NCBI RefSeq assembly: GCF_027924405.1
Contig: NZ_AP026978.1
Span: 6,076,001 to 6,140,000 of the forward strand
Origin: Nocardia sputorum
GTDB lineage: Bacteria > Actinomycetota > Actinomycetes > Mycobacteriales > Mycobacteriaceae
DNA length: 64,000 nt
Direction: 5' to 3'
Positions 1 through 7,276 of this stretch are shown piece after piece. The translations under genes were made by a program, and so were the position numbers. Positions within the stretch are counted from its first letter, which is position 1; each line of letters begins with the position of its first letter. Below the pieces are notes generated by a model. That model saw nothing but the letters and a program-made list of their open reading frames with translations. It was not told where the DNA came from and searched no databases.

Positions 1-216
1 GCGCTCACGGCTCGGGCCGTACTTGAGGTCGACGATGAGCGTCTTGCCCACCTGTGCGTCCTCGGTCCGGTAGTCGGCGATGTAGCCCTCGCGCTTGAGG
101 ATCTCGGCGATGTTCGCCTTGAGCTTCGAGTGCGGAGCCTTCACCTGATCGTGGTACGCCGAGTTGGCGTTGCGCAGACGTGTCAGGAAGTCTGCGATCG
201 GATCAGTCATGGTCAT
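1..216 (-). CDS. rpsH: 30S ribosomal protein S8, N-terminal part
   Basis: S8 binds the central domain of 16S rRNA in the small subunit. The 72 visible residues start [18 protein letters not shown] and continue with the [18 protein letters not shown] segment typical of bacterial S8; the rest runs off the window. Two ATGs are possible (216 and 210). The upstream one is annotated because a short AGGT lies just before it. In most actinobacteria rpsH directly follows rpsN in the spc operon. Here rpsN is about 11 kb away, and rpsH has its own leader of roughly 170 nt and its own promoter-like block. Confidence 0.95.
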   Translation of the reverse strand, partial: MTMTDPIADFLTRLRNANSAYHDQVKAPHSKLKANIAEILKREGYIADYRTEDAQVGKTLIVDLKYGPSRER

Positions 217-380
217 GGTTCGACCTAGACACCTTTCTCGCCGCGGTTCCCATACAGCGCTGACATGCACATCGGCATGCCCAGCGGTGGGCCTACGACA
301 ATTCGGATGGTCCGGCCGACACTTGCCGACCGGAGGAGGTTCGATCACCCGGGCGCACGCATGCGGGCATGGAGGTGCCC

Positions 381-425
381 AGGCAACCGCTCTAGTGTAG
401 GCAAGGGGTTCACCGGGGCAAAATC
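381..425 (-). promoter_or_regulatory. Promoter block of the rpsH operon
   Basis: On the minus strand a TACACT -10-like hexamer (complement of 395-400) follows a TTGCCC hexamer with a 16-nt spacer. The block TCTAGTGTAGG plus the neighbouring AGGCAACCG (381-401, plus-strand reading) recurs with one difference at 12832-12852, at the same distance in front of rplN. The remaining 217-380 is therefore read as a 5' leader. I see no gene in 217-499. Confidence 0.6.
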
Positions 426-499
426 GGGGTCTGTCCGGAGCCCGCTCCACTGGACCCATGACCAGCGAAAACAGCCCTTAGCCGGGCTAACATGGGCCT

Positions 500-1153
500 A
501 TGTCGAGCCCAGGCGTCGAACGACCCGACCTTCCGGAGTCCATGACCTGGGAGGAGCTAGAGCAGCTACCCGAGGAGATCGCCGGACAGATCGAACTGCG
601 CAACGGGCGCGTCGTCTGGCGACAGCGGGGACCTGCCGAACATCAAGCGTTCACATTCGCTCTGACCAGCGCACTCAAGCGCTGTGCCCGCGATGGCATG
701 GCCGAGCAGCCGCAAAGCTGGTGGCGTGTCGACTTCGAAACCAACGTCTTCTTCGGCAAGACCGGCAAGTCGGACTTCGCCACCCCCGACGTCCTCGTCT
801 ACCGCCGCCTCGATACCCCCTACCAGGACATCCGCGCCGACGACGTGCTGCTTGTCGGCCACATCAGTTCTCCGGCGAACATCGCAATCGACCCGTACGA
901 GGACCAGCGACGCTACGCCGATGGAGGCATCCCCTGGTATTGGGAGGTCACGCTCGCGCGTAAGAAGAGTGCCATCGCGACGGTCCGCGCGTACGCCCTG
1001 GAAACCGTCCCCGGCGAACTCCCACCCGGCGTACGCCCGCTCTATCCGAGGAACTATCTCCTGATCGACGAATGGTCACCGAACGATTCCGACGCCATCA
1101 CCATCGACTTCCCGTTCCCCATCCACATCCCCTGGTCCGAGTTGGAACTCTGA
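500..1153 (+). CDS. Uma2-family (DUF820) putative endonuclease
   Basis: This 217-residue protein has the Uma2/DUF820 pattern of PD-(D/E)XK nuclease-like proteins: an early WEELEQLPE segment, DFATPDVLVYRRL around residue 92 (the acidic PDxxV strand) and RYADGGIPWYWEV around residue 140 (the family's YAxxGIPxYWxV motif). Members are common in actinobacteria and cyanobacteria as orphan genes, often near transposons or toxin loci; their biological role is poorly known. A TAACAT hexamer at 488-493 lies only 7 nt before the ATG and there is no good Shine-Dalgarno, so a leaderless transcript is likely. It is followed 95 bp downstream by a toxin-antitoxin pair. Nuclease activity is family inference. 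Confidence 0.75.
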   Translation: MSSPGVERPDLPESMTWEELEQLPEEIAGQIELRNGRVVWRQRGPAEHQAFTFALTSALKRCARDGMAEQPQSWWRVDFETNVFFGKTGKSDFATPDVLVYRRLDTPYQDIRADDVLLVGHISSPANIAIDPYEDQRRYADGGIPWYWEVTLARKKSAIATVRAYALETVPGELPPGVRPLYPRNYLLIDEWSPNDSDAITIDFPFPIHIPWSELEL

Positions 1154-1220
1154 CGCGCAGGTCGGTCGGTCTCTCACACTGGTCGAATGGGCACTCCCGG
1201 CCCAGCACGCACCGCAGACA

Positions 1221-1248
1221 TGTCGTCAACGACATATAGACTGATGAC
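1221..1248 (+). promoter_or_regulatory. Promoter with palindromic operator for the toxin-antitoxin pair
   Basis: TGTCGT-CA-ACGACA (1221-1234) is a perfect 6+6 palindrome with a 2-nt centre, directly followed by TATAGA (1235-1240) as a -10. The GTG start of the toxin is at 1249, which fits a leaderless mRNA. A palindrome abutting the -10 is the expected position for autoregulation by the HTH antitoxin encoded by the second gene; this is inference. Confidence 0.5.
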
Positions 1249-1626
1249 GTGGAGTCGCTCTACTCGATTGAGATCGAGCCCGAAGTACGGGCTTGGCTGG
1301 AGTCGCTTCCGGCTAAGCATTTCCTCAAAGTCGAAGCGTATGTGGCCCTACTCGCCGAACGCGCGACCACACTCGGTGAACCCTTCTCCCGCTATCTGGG
1401 CGAGGGGGTGCGTGAACTTCGCCCGACGCTGGATGGAGCCGCCACGCGGATCACCTATTGGTTCCGATCCGACCGCACGATCGTCTTGCTGACAACATTC
1501 CGTAAAACCAAGGACCGCGAGGACGCCGAGGTCAAACGCGCTATCGAGATGCGAAGAATATGCGAGGACGAACACGGCCCCGCTCACGAGGAGTTCCTCC
1601 GCACTATCGAGAAAGGAGAGCTGTGA
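1249..1626 (+). CDS. HigB/RelE-like toxin (phage Gp49-like family)
   Basis: The 125-residue product begins with VESLYSIEIEPEVRAWLESLP and contains ELRPTLDGAATRITYWFRSDRTIVLLTTFRKTKDR. This is the beta-sheet core of the RelE/HigB superfamily of mRNA interferases that act at the ribosome, in the Gp49/HigB-like branch (ELRP...RI.Y......I.LL..F.KK). The GTG at 1249 is taken as start because it sits at the expected transcription start. The gene overlaps the next by one base (TGATG at 1624-1628), giving the toxin-first order of higBA loci. Toxicity and target are inferred from the family. Confidence 0.8.
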   Translation: MESLYSIEIEPEVRAWLESLPAKHFLKVEAYVALLAERATTLGEPFSRYLGEGVRELRPTLDGAATRITYWFRSDRTIVLLTTFRKTKDREDAEVKRAIEMRRICEDEHGPAHEEFLRTIEKGEL

Positions 1627-1952
1627 TGCCCCATAGTCGATGGAAGACGGGTAGAGACCAGGGACTGACCGAGCCCGAGGCCGTCAGCGAAGTGCGTCAT
1701 GAAATCCGACTGGCCATGGAGCTCGCCGCCGCCGTGTACAACCGTCGCACGGAGCTCGGCCTCACCCAAGCCGAACTCGCCGACCGGGCGGGACTGACGC
1801 AGGCGAAGATCTCCCGGATCGAGGGATCCGACGCCGTCCCCACCCTTCCGCTACTGACAAAGCTGGCACGAGCCCTGGACGCATCCCTGAACATCGCCAT
1901 CGATGCCGACGACGCACGCGTCAGCTTCACACCGCACACCAGCGCGGCGTAG
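1626..1952 (+). CDS. XRE-family antitoxin (HigA-like)
   Basis: The 108-residue protein has a central Cro/C1-type helix-turn-helix (RRTELGLTQAELADRAGLTQAKISRIEGSDAVPTLPLLTKLARAL) and a short C-terminal strand region. It is the expected antitoxin and autorepressor of the upstream toxin. The ATG at 1626 overlaps the toxin stop (TGATG), so translation is coupled. A GTG at 1623 is in frame and also possible. The likely binding site is the palindrome at 1221-1234. Confidence 0.8.
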   Translation: MPHSRWKTGRDQGLTEPEAVSEVRHEIRLAMELAAAVYNRRTELGLTQAELADRAGLTQAKISRIEGSDAVPTLPLLTKLARALDASLNIAIDADDARVSFTPHTSAA

Positions 1953-1972
1953 CGCTCGCTGCGGCTTCGCTC

Positions 1973-2033
1973 GCCCGCGAGTGGCACACCACTGCGCCAT
2001 CGGCCGAGTAAGCCTCTCGATGGTGCCACTCGG
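1973..2033 (+). repeat. Palindromic repeat, copy 1
   Basis: It begins with GCCCGCGAGTGGCACACC and ends with GGTGCCACTCGGGG, forming an imperfect inverted repeat around a CGAGTAAGCCTCTC centre. The same arms and centre recur in the same orientation at 4771-4838. The right arm here has lost a TG and is degenerate. The rest of 1953-2102 has no convincing gene. Confidence 0.7.
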
Positions 2034-2102
2034 GGTCCCCCTCGCACGAGGGTGGTTGTGCCCGAGTCGAGGATTGGTCGGCAGCTTGGGATGCGCGCGT
2101 CT

Positions 2103-2312
2103 TCACGGTGGTAAGTAGAGGCGCTCGCACGGCAAACGCGGCAGCCCGGCGGCATCGCCGGGAACAACGACGAGGTCGGCAGCGGCGCGTACGGCGCACC
2201 ACTCTCGGATGAATCGCATGGCTGCGGTGTGGCAAGCGGCGAAGTCCAGACTCAGACCGCAGAGCAGGACGCGCAGGTGGACATCGGGCTCCTCTGGACG
2301 CGGAGTGGTCAC
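2103..2312 (-). CDS. Small hypothetical protein, third gene of a coupled cassette
   Basis: This 69-residue GTG-start reading frame contains VHLRVLLCGLSLDFAACHTAAMRFIREWCAVRAAADLVVVPGDAAGLPRLPC. I do not recognise the family. The main support is architecture: its GTG shares the bases GTGA (2309-2312) with the stop of the preceding gene, the same coupling as between the first two genes of the cassette. No signal peptide or clear membrane segment is seen. It could be a chance frame. Confidence 0.45.
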   Translation of the reverse strand: MTTPRPEEPDVHLRVLLCGLSLDFAACHTAAMRFIREWCAVRAAADLVVVPGDAAGLPRLPCERLYLPP

Positions 2313-2851
2313 GTTGCCGGGTCATACGGTTCGGCGGCCGCAGCCCCAGGCTGCTGGGTGCGCGGAATCCGCAATCGCACCTGCCCGGCGGCCACGGCTT
2401 CGACCATGGCGTTGAACCCCTCCCAGTGCCGCACATGGTGGAGCACCTGGTCCTCGGTTATTCCGCCGGGTTGGCGCTCCTCTCGGCGGCAGCGCACGAA
2501 ATCGGCGGTGAGCAGGCTGACCAACTCGCCGTAGGAGTAATGCATCTCCTGGGCGTCCGCGGTAGGCCGGTAGCCCTCTCGGCGCGCCGATTCGAGTATG
2601 TCTTCCACATATCGGTCGATGGCCCAGATATGCAGATCCATCAAATAGGCCAACCGCTGACTCATCGGACGGCCGGGCTTGCGGGTCTCGTAATGCCGGA
2701 CCCACACGCCGAGCAGCCCCACGGCCGACACCATCAGCGCGTCCGCCGGCTCGACGCGGGCGTTGAAGATGTCGAAGAAGGCGCGGGTGCCCGGCAGGCG
2801 CGGCGCGCGAACCTGGTTGCCGCTCAGCGGACTTCGGGAATCTGTTGTCAC
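2309..2851 (-). CDS. Hypothetical helical protein, second gene of a coupled cassette
   Basis: The 180-residue product starts at a GTG (VTTDSRSPLSGNQVRAPRLPG) sharing GTGA (2848-2851) with the stop of the upstream gene. The body looks mainly helical, with FFDIFNARVEPADALMVSAVGLLGVWVRHYETRKPGRPMSQRLAYLMDLHIWAIDRYVEDILESARREGY, and ends in a proline/alanine-rich tail. I do not recognise a named domain. The longer frame reaching 3322 overlaps the first cassette gene and is rejected as a start. Tight coupling suggests the three products act together. Confidence 0.65.
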   Translation of the reverse strand: MTTDSRSPLSGNQVRAPRLPGTRAFFDIFNARVEPADALMVSAVGLLGVWVRHYETRKPGRPMSQRLAYLMDLHIWAIDRYVEDILESARREGYRPTADAQEMHYSYGELVSLLTADFVRCRREERQPGGITEDQVLHHVRHWEGFNAMVEAVAAGQVRLRIPRTQQPGAAAAEPYDPAT

Positions 2852-3360
2852 CGAACTTCCCTGGCCCGGGTGGAAACTCCGGAGATGCCGAGCGCGGACA
2901 GGTTGATCGCTCGCGGCGGAAGGCATCGGCTGATCGCCGCGACCACCACCATCCCCGAGGGCCGGAAACCGTCCCGAGGCGGCTCGACCCAATGCCGCAC
3001 CGCAGGAGGCCGGTCGGTTGGCGACGGCAACGCGATTACCCGCCCGTGGGCGTAAACCGTGACACCAGCCCGATACAACTGGGCGAACGCGGCGGTCGAG
3101 TCCGGAAGATCGGGACGCACGAGAAAAACCCAGCAGCCCGACCTCGGGTAGGACACGATCGGTCCGGTAGCGCTTCCCCGCCGCCGCAGTTCCTCGCGGA
3201 CCTCGTGACCGAGATACGCCGCCATCCCCAATCCCCACACGCTCCCAGCCGGGACCGTGATGCGTCCGGTGTGCGGGTCCACGCCAGCGGCGAGTCCGCC
3301 GATACGGCGGTAGAACGCGCACCTGGTGGTGGGGGTGTCTCGAAAGGAGCCTTCCTGCAT
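2848..3360 (-). CDS. Conserved actinobacterial small protein, first gene of a coupled cassette
   Basis: The 170-residue product contains TGRITVPAGSVWGLGMAAYLGHEVREELRRRG, GPIVSYPRSGCWVFLVRPDLPD and IALPSPTDRPPAVRHWVEPPRDGFRPSG. This pattern (a 'P-R-S-G-x-W-x-F-L-x-R-P' core and a closing 'ALPSP...W.EPP.D.FRPSG' stretch) is one I associate with small uncharacterised proteins of actinomycetes near Scr1/DUF397 loci. I cannot name a function. The ATG at 3360 has a GGGGA box 7 nt upstream. It is divergent from the regulator at 3607 with about 245 bp between, which should hold both promoters. Confidence 0.65.
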   Translation of the reverse strand: MQEGSFRDTPTTRCAFYRRIGGLAAGVDPHTGRITVPAGSVWGLGMAAYLGHEVREELRRRGSATGPIVSYPRSGCWVFLVRPDLPDSTAAFAQLYRAGVTVYAHGRVIALPSPTDRPPAVRHWVEPPRDGFRPSGMVVVAAISRCLPPRAINLSALGISGVSTRAREVR

Positions 3361-3606
3361 GGTGTTCCCCTGCCGTCGAATGAGTCTGAAGTGCGCCTAT
3401 CGCGGATCGCTCGCCGCTTCCGGACCGACAAAGCCCTGTTCAGCGGCCCGACGCAGGCACAGCACACCAGCCGGGCACGGCCCACTTCGACCTGATTCGC
3501 GTATTCCCGACAACTTCGACGAAAGCCCTGGACGGCATCGAACTTCGGTGTATCAATGGATGCAGTTCAGACCGTGTGCTGGATTCATTCACCTGGGGGA
3601 AAGCCG

Positions 3607-4506
3607 ATGACCGAAGTCGAGTCGCCGACGCTGCTGCGCCGCCAGCTCGGCAGATTCCTGCGCGAGGCGCGTGAAGGCTGCGGCCTGACGATCGCCATCG
3701 CCGCGAAGGAAGTTCAACTCAGCTTCAACGGATTACAACGCCTGGAAACCGGACGAGCGGTGAAACCACGCCGCCAGGACGTGCGCGAACTGTGCATGCT
3801 CTATGAGGTGACCGCCGAGCAGACCGAACAGGCGGTGGGACTGGCGTCGCGCGCGGCGACGGCGCGAGACGAGGACGGCATCACGCCGCTCGGCGGACTG
3901 TTCTCGGATGCTTTCAACATGTACGTCGGGATGGAGCGGTCGGCCCAGCGGCTTACGTCCTACGAAGTTCAGGTACCTGGACTGCTGCAAACCGCTGACT
4001 ACGCCCGTGCCTTGATCGGCGCGTTTCTGCACGATGGATCGGCCGAGGAAATCGAACAACGCGTGCGGGTTCGCCTCAACAGGCAGGTGGCTGTGACCCG
4101 GAAGACCTGCCCCGTGGACCTTCACGTGCTGCTGGATGAAGCAGCGCTGTACCGGATGGTCGGCGGGCCGAAAGTGATGGCCGCTCAACATCGCTACCTC
4201 GCTGATGTCAGCACTCGGCCGAACGTCACACTGCGCATCCACCCGTACTCGGCCGGATACACGGGCGGCATCTTGCACGGTTCGTTCGTTCTCTTGGACT
4301 TCGGCACCAACAGCAAGGGATTGCCCATCGAACCGCCAGTCGTCTACCTCGACGGCGGGATGAGCAGCGATCTCTATCTCGAAAGGCCCGAAATAGTGCG
4401 GCGTTACACTGAGATGGCCGAAGCCATCCGCCAGACGGCGTTGGACGAGAAGACCTCGCGAGACCTGCTCCGCCGGGTAGCAAGGAGTTTTGACGGTGAC
4501 CGCTGA
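3607..4506 (+). CDS. Scr1/DUF5753-type HTH regulator
   Basis: This 299-residue protein has an N-terminal Cro/C1 helix-turn-helix (LRREARE...LTIAIAAKEVQLSFNGLQRLETGRAVKP) followed by the DUF5753 domain: YVGMERSAQRLTSYEVQVPGLLQTADYARALI, then RQVAVTRKTCPVDLHVLLDEAALYRMVGG and LRIHPYSAGY. Such proteins are paired with small DUF397 proteins throughout actinomycetes and are described as WhiJ/Scr1-like regulators or antitoxin-like factors. The ATG at 3607 is preferred over upstream starts because GGGGGAAA lies just before it. The next gene overlaps by 11 bp, so the pair is one transcript. Confidence 0.85.
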   Translation: MTEVESPTLLRRQLGRFLREAREGCGLTIAIAAKEVQLSFNGLQRLETGRAVKPRRQDVRELCMLYEVTAEQTEQAVGLASRAATARDEDGITPLGGLFSDAFNMYVGMERSAQRLTSYEVQVPGLLQTADYARALIGAFLHDGSAEEIEQRVRVRLNRQVAVTRKTCPVDLHVLLDEAALYRMVGGPKVMAAQHRYLADVSTRPNVTLRIHPYSAGYTGGILHGSFVLLDFGTNSKGLPIEPPVVYLDGGMSSDLYLERPEIVRRYTEMAEAIRQTALDEKTSRDLLRRVARSFDGDR

Positions 4507-4702
4507 CCTATCTGGAGCCCGCTGGTTCAAGAGCAGCTACAGCGCCTCCAACGGCCAATGCGTAGAGATCGCCCACCTGACCAACGGCACAGTCGGAATG
4601 CGCGACTCCAAAAATCCGACCGGCCCCACCCTGACCTTCACCCCCACCGCCTGGGACACCTTCCTGTCCGCAACCAAAAGCGGCCATTTCCCCAACAGCT
4701 GA
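4496..4702 (+). CDS. DUF397-domain protein
   Basis: The 68-residue protein carries the DUF397 signature: ARWFKSSYSASNGQCVEIAHL near the N-terminus (W.KSSYS..NG.CVE), VGMRDSKNPTGPTLTFTPTAWDTFL in the second half. DUF397 proteins are the small partners of Scr1/WhiJ-like regulators. The GTG at 4496 is chosen because AAGGAG (4482-4487) is correctly spaced; an upstream TTG at 4490 is too close. It overlaps the regulator's end by 11 bp. Confidence 0.85.
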   Translation: MTADLSGARWFKSSYSASNGQCVEIAHLTNGTVGMRDSKNPTGPTLTFTPTAWDTFLSATKSGHFPNS

Positions 4703-4770
4703 CCCCTCCGAGCCCACCCGCGCCCCGCCGGGCTCGACACTTCCCCGCCTAGCCAACTCCCCCGGCCGAC

Positions 4771-4838
4771 GCCCGCGAGTGGCACACGGCTGCGGCAAAG
4801 CGCGAGTAGACCTCTCCGCTGGTGTGCCACTCGCGGGC
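4771..4838 (+). repeat. Palindromic repeat, copy 2
   Basis: Perfect 17-bp arms, GCCCGCGAGTGGCACAC (4771-4787) and its complement (4822-4838), flank a CGAGTAGACCTCTC centre. It is the better-preserved partner of copy 1 at 1973-2033 and has the same orientation. The two copies lie on either side of the cassette/regulator module (2103-4702). It could also fold as a terminator for the DUF397 gene. The rest of 4703-4929 shows no gene. Confidence 0.7.
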
Positions 4839-4929
4839 AACCCACGTGACTGCGCATCACGGCTTCCCGAGAATTCTGGGGTGCGATACACCGAGCGTAT
4901 CCCATTCAACTTTCGAACGACCGACAGAA

Positions 4930-5274
4930 TCATCGGGCCAACGACACATCTTTGATCCGGACAGGGTACACCTCTACGGTTAATTCACCCGACAAATCTA
5001 CTCCACTGGTCGATATCTTTATTGTGCCGCCACCTCCGACCGCAATGCGGTTCACCTGTTCCCGAAAAATATCCACCAGCACAGTCGAGTCCTGGTACCA
5101 CCGCACCCGCGCGGATCGCGCTATTACATCGTACGATAGTTCCAGTTTGTTCCGGTCGTCGGAATCGATACTCACCACAAAGGAAGCAGTAGCCCCGGGG
5201 ATGGCCACACGTTCGGCCCCGAACGCCTCCAAGAACTCCGACTCTTCCGGCTCTATGAACTCATAGTCGGCCAT
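4930..5274 (-). CDS. Putative immunity protein
   Basis: The 114-residue acidic protein (MADYEFIEPEESEFLEAFGAERVAIPGATASFVVSI) looks beta-rich and matches no family I recognise. Its ATG directly follows the toxin stop (TAGATG), so the two are co-translated. A small acidic gene immediately 3' of a polymorphic toxin is the normal place for its immunity partner, and that is the basis for the call. The GC content is visibly lower than in neighbouring housekeeping genes, which fits horizontal transfer. Confidence 0.6.
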   Translation of the reverse strand: MADYEFIEPEESEFLEAFGAERVAIPGATASFVVSIDSDDRNKLELSYDVIARSARVRWYQDSTVLVDIFREQVNRIAVGGGGTIKISTSGVDLSGELTVEVYPVRIKDVSLAR

Positions 5275-6615
5275 CTACGCTCCTCCACCCTTCGGAATCA
5301 CAGTGGTCAAGCGTAGACCTTCCGGCGTCACCTGCCACGTTGTTTCAAACTTCAGAATACCGTTCGGACCGACGAACAGCGACTCTCGCACTTGAAAGTC
5401 CCCATAGTCATTCGAAAAGGTTCGGGCGATATTACTGTCAGTACGGACCACCTCGTCGAAATGACTGTTGAGCAAATCTCTCCCAACCTGGTTGTCGAAA
5501 ACGCCGACACGGTTCAGTTGCGAGAGATTCTGCATCGATCTAGGCGAGTTGTGCGCATCTTCTGCCGCCCTACCAAAGAGATACTCGTACTTCTTCTCGT
5601 CTACAATCGCCTTCGACGGTGGTCGTGGGCCGCTTGCTACGTCACCAGCGTGCTTCCCGCGCAGTCGAGCACGTAGATCGGTAACGACTTTTCTGGCCTT
5701 GACAGCGGCGTCCTTGGCCTCCTGCCTGACTCCCGCGATCTGGAGCGCCTTTCGGGCTCGCCAGGCGACGATGCCGTCTTTGATCTTTCCGGCCCACTTC
5801 TGTACCGTGAGCAGCGCCTTTCCTGCGGTGACCGCTCCCGCTCCGAAGCTGATCAGCGACAGGCCCACGGTGATCGCGGCGTCGATGGCGAGTTCTTGGA
5901 CGAGAGAATCCAAGAAGCCCTTGATCTCGTTGCGCAGTTCCGTCAGCGCGTCCTTGTATGCGAGGCAGGACTGGCTGATCTGCGTGCAGGCGGTCAGCAG
6001 TTGATCGATCGAGTTCGCAAGAGATTTGAGGTCGTCTCGGATGTGGCCCGCGTCGTCGGCGGTGACGCTGTCGAACAGGCTCGCCGCGATCGTGATCTTG
6101 TCTCGGGCGTTCGTGTTCTGGTAGATCGTGCCGAGGCGGTCCCAGGCATCGGCAGCCTTCGCGAGTTTTCCGGTGTCGCCGTCGGGAACCGGTATGCCGA
6201 TGTGGCTGATGATATTGATGCCCTTGTCGATGATCCCTTGACCAGGGCCACCAGCCGAAGCCGGGACCGAGAACGGGCCGAACACAGGCATTCCCGGGTC
6301 CGTGGGCCGGTCCGGCTGCGGTGCGCCCTTCATGGTGGCGTTTGCTTGCGCGTGCGTGAAGCCGATGTCGTTGAGGGCGCTGCCGTACGCGTACAGCGTG
6401 GAGTGGACGTCCTGAAAGAATCCCACCGCCTCGTATGCGGAGGTGTTATACGAGCGCGCCCATTCCTGGCCGTTCTCGTCCACGCCCGCCATCGATCCAC
6501 ATTCGGACAGCTCCGCGAAGATATACAGAAAGCTGTCCCGTAACGCGGATGCGGCGTCGAAGCAGTTGGTAGCCGCTTGGTAGTAAGCCTTCGGATCGAC
6601 AGCCAGAGCTGTCAT
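5275..6615 (-). CDS. WXG100-associated polymorphic toxin
   Basis: The 446-residue product has three parts. Residues 1-90 (MTALAVDPKAYYQAATNCFDAASALRDS...WARSYNTSAYEAVGFFQDVHSTLYAYGSALNDIGFTHAQAN) form a helical ESX/WXG100-type targeting module. The middle holds a helical linker and a hydrophobic glycine/alanine stretch (ELAIDAAITVGLSLISFGAGAVTAGKALL). The C-terminal ~105 residues (KYEYLFGRAAEDAHNSPRSMQNLSQL...FDEVV...FSNDYGDFQVRESLF...TTVIPKGG) look like a small secreted effector, possibly an RNase-like fold. It overlaps the WXG100 gene before it by ATGA (6612-6615). The longer frame upstream is a shadow. Secretion by an ESX system elsewhere in the genome and toxicity are inference. Confidence 0.7.
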   Translation of the reverse strand: MTALAVDPKAYYQAATNCFDAASALRDSFLYIFAELSECGSMAGVDENGQEWARSYNTSAYEAVGFFQDVHSTLYAYGSALNDIGFTHAQANATMKGAPQPDRPTDPGMPVFGPFSVPASAGGPGQGIIDKGINIISHIGIPVPDGDTGKLAKAADAWDRLGTIYQNTNARDKITIAASLFDSVTADDAGHIRDDLKSLANSIDQLLTACTQISQSCLAYKDALTELRNEIKGFLDSLVQELAIDAAITVGLSLISFGAGAVTAGKALLTVQKWAGKIKDGIVAWRARKALQIAGVRQEAKDAAVKARKVVTDLRARLRGKHAGDVASGPRPPSKAIVDEKKYEYLFGRAAEDAHNSPRSMQNLSQLNRVGVFDNQVGRDLLNSHFDEVVRTDSNIARTFSNDYGDFQVRESLFVGPNGILKFETTWQVTPEGLRLTTVIPKGGGA

Positions 6616-6911
6616 ACCCCGAGGATCCTCAAGCCCTCGGCAACAGCGCCGGTATAGCCATCGTGGGCGAGCTTCACGGCCTCTTCCAAAGCAGTGAGCC
6701 CTTCTCGGATATCTGTAGCGCCCCTGAGCCATTCGCCGTGCGCCTCACGGTAGGCCACCATTGCCGCACCGGCCGACGCGGCATCGACCTCCTTGACCTT
6801 CTGGTCGATCGCCGCAAGCTGATCGGAAAGCAATCCCGCGAAGCCTCGAATTCGGGCGGCCAAGTTTTCGAGCTTGTCGAGATCGACCGAAAACGCCTGT
6901 TCATCGGACAT
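6612..6911 (-). CDS. WXG100-like small protein, second copy
   Basis: The 99-residue all-helical protein (MSDEQAFSVDLDKLENLAARIRGFAGLLSDQLAAIDQKVKEV...YREAHGEWLRGATDIREGLTALEEAVKLAHDGYTGAVAEGLRILGV) has the size and two-helix hairpin look of ESX substrates or partners, with a degenerate turn (GEWLRG) instead of a canonical W-x-G. It overlaps the toxin start by 4 bp and follows the other WXG100 gene by 10 bp. It probably forms a heterodimer with that protein or with the toxin's N-terminus. Confidence 0.7.
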   Translation of the reverse strand: MSDEQAFSVDLDKLENLAARIRGFAGLLSDQLAAIDQKVKEVDAASAGAAMVAYREAHGEWLRGATDIREGLTALEEAVKLAHDGYTGAVAEGLRILGV

Positions 6912-6921
6912 ACGGTCCCCC

Positions 6922-7236
6922 TCAGGGCAGATCGAGCGAGCTGACGCCCGCCGCGAATGATTGATCGGCGCCGCGCACGGTGTCCGCGGTGATCCCCAGC
7001 TTCTCCGCCAACTCGAACAACGCATCCCACACCCGCACCGCACCCTGATGGAACTCTTCCCACCCGGCCGCGAAAGCGCCGGCGTTACTACCGGTCCAGC
7101 TTCCCAGCATGTCCCGGACATCGGTCTCCAGCGCCGAGTACCCGTCCCGGCATTGAGTGGCGACATCGAACGCCAAGCGCCCCAATGCCTTGACCTCAGC
7201 GGTATCGATCGACAGTGATGGCTGTTCCCCCGCCAC
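6922..7236 (-). CDS. WXG100-family protein, first gene of the toxin operon
   Basis: The 104-residue product begins at a GTG (VAGEQPSLSIDTAEVKALGRLAFDVATQCRDGYSALETDV) preceded by GAGGGGG. It contains SWTGSNAGAFAAGWEEFHQGA, the W-x-G turn between two helices that defines WXG100 proteins. It is the first gene of a four-gene unit: WXG100, WXG100-like, toxin, immunity. Longer upstream frames run into the divergent plus-strand remnant and are rejected. No ESX machinery genes are present in the window. Confidence 0.75.
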   Translation of the reverse strand: MAGEQPSLSIDTAEVKALGRLAFDVATQCRDGYSALETDVRDMLGSWTGSNAGAFAAGWEEFHQGAVRVWDALFELAEKLGITADTVRGADQSFAAGVSSLDLP

Positions 7237-7276
7237 GCCTCTGCCCCCTCTACCAGCGAATGATTCAAACGAATGT

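Noticed and set aside
2309..3322. 337-codon minus-strand frame as one protein
   Set aside because: Its first 157 codons are the shadow of the conserved 2848-3360 gene; the GTG at 2851 with the GTGA overlap explains the real gene.
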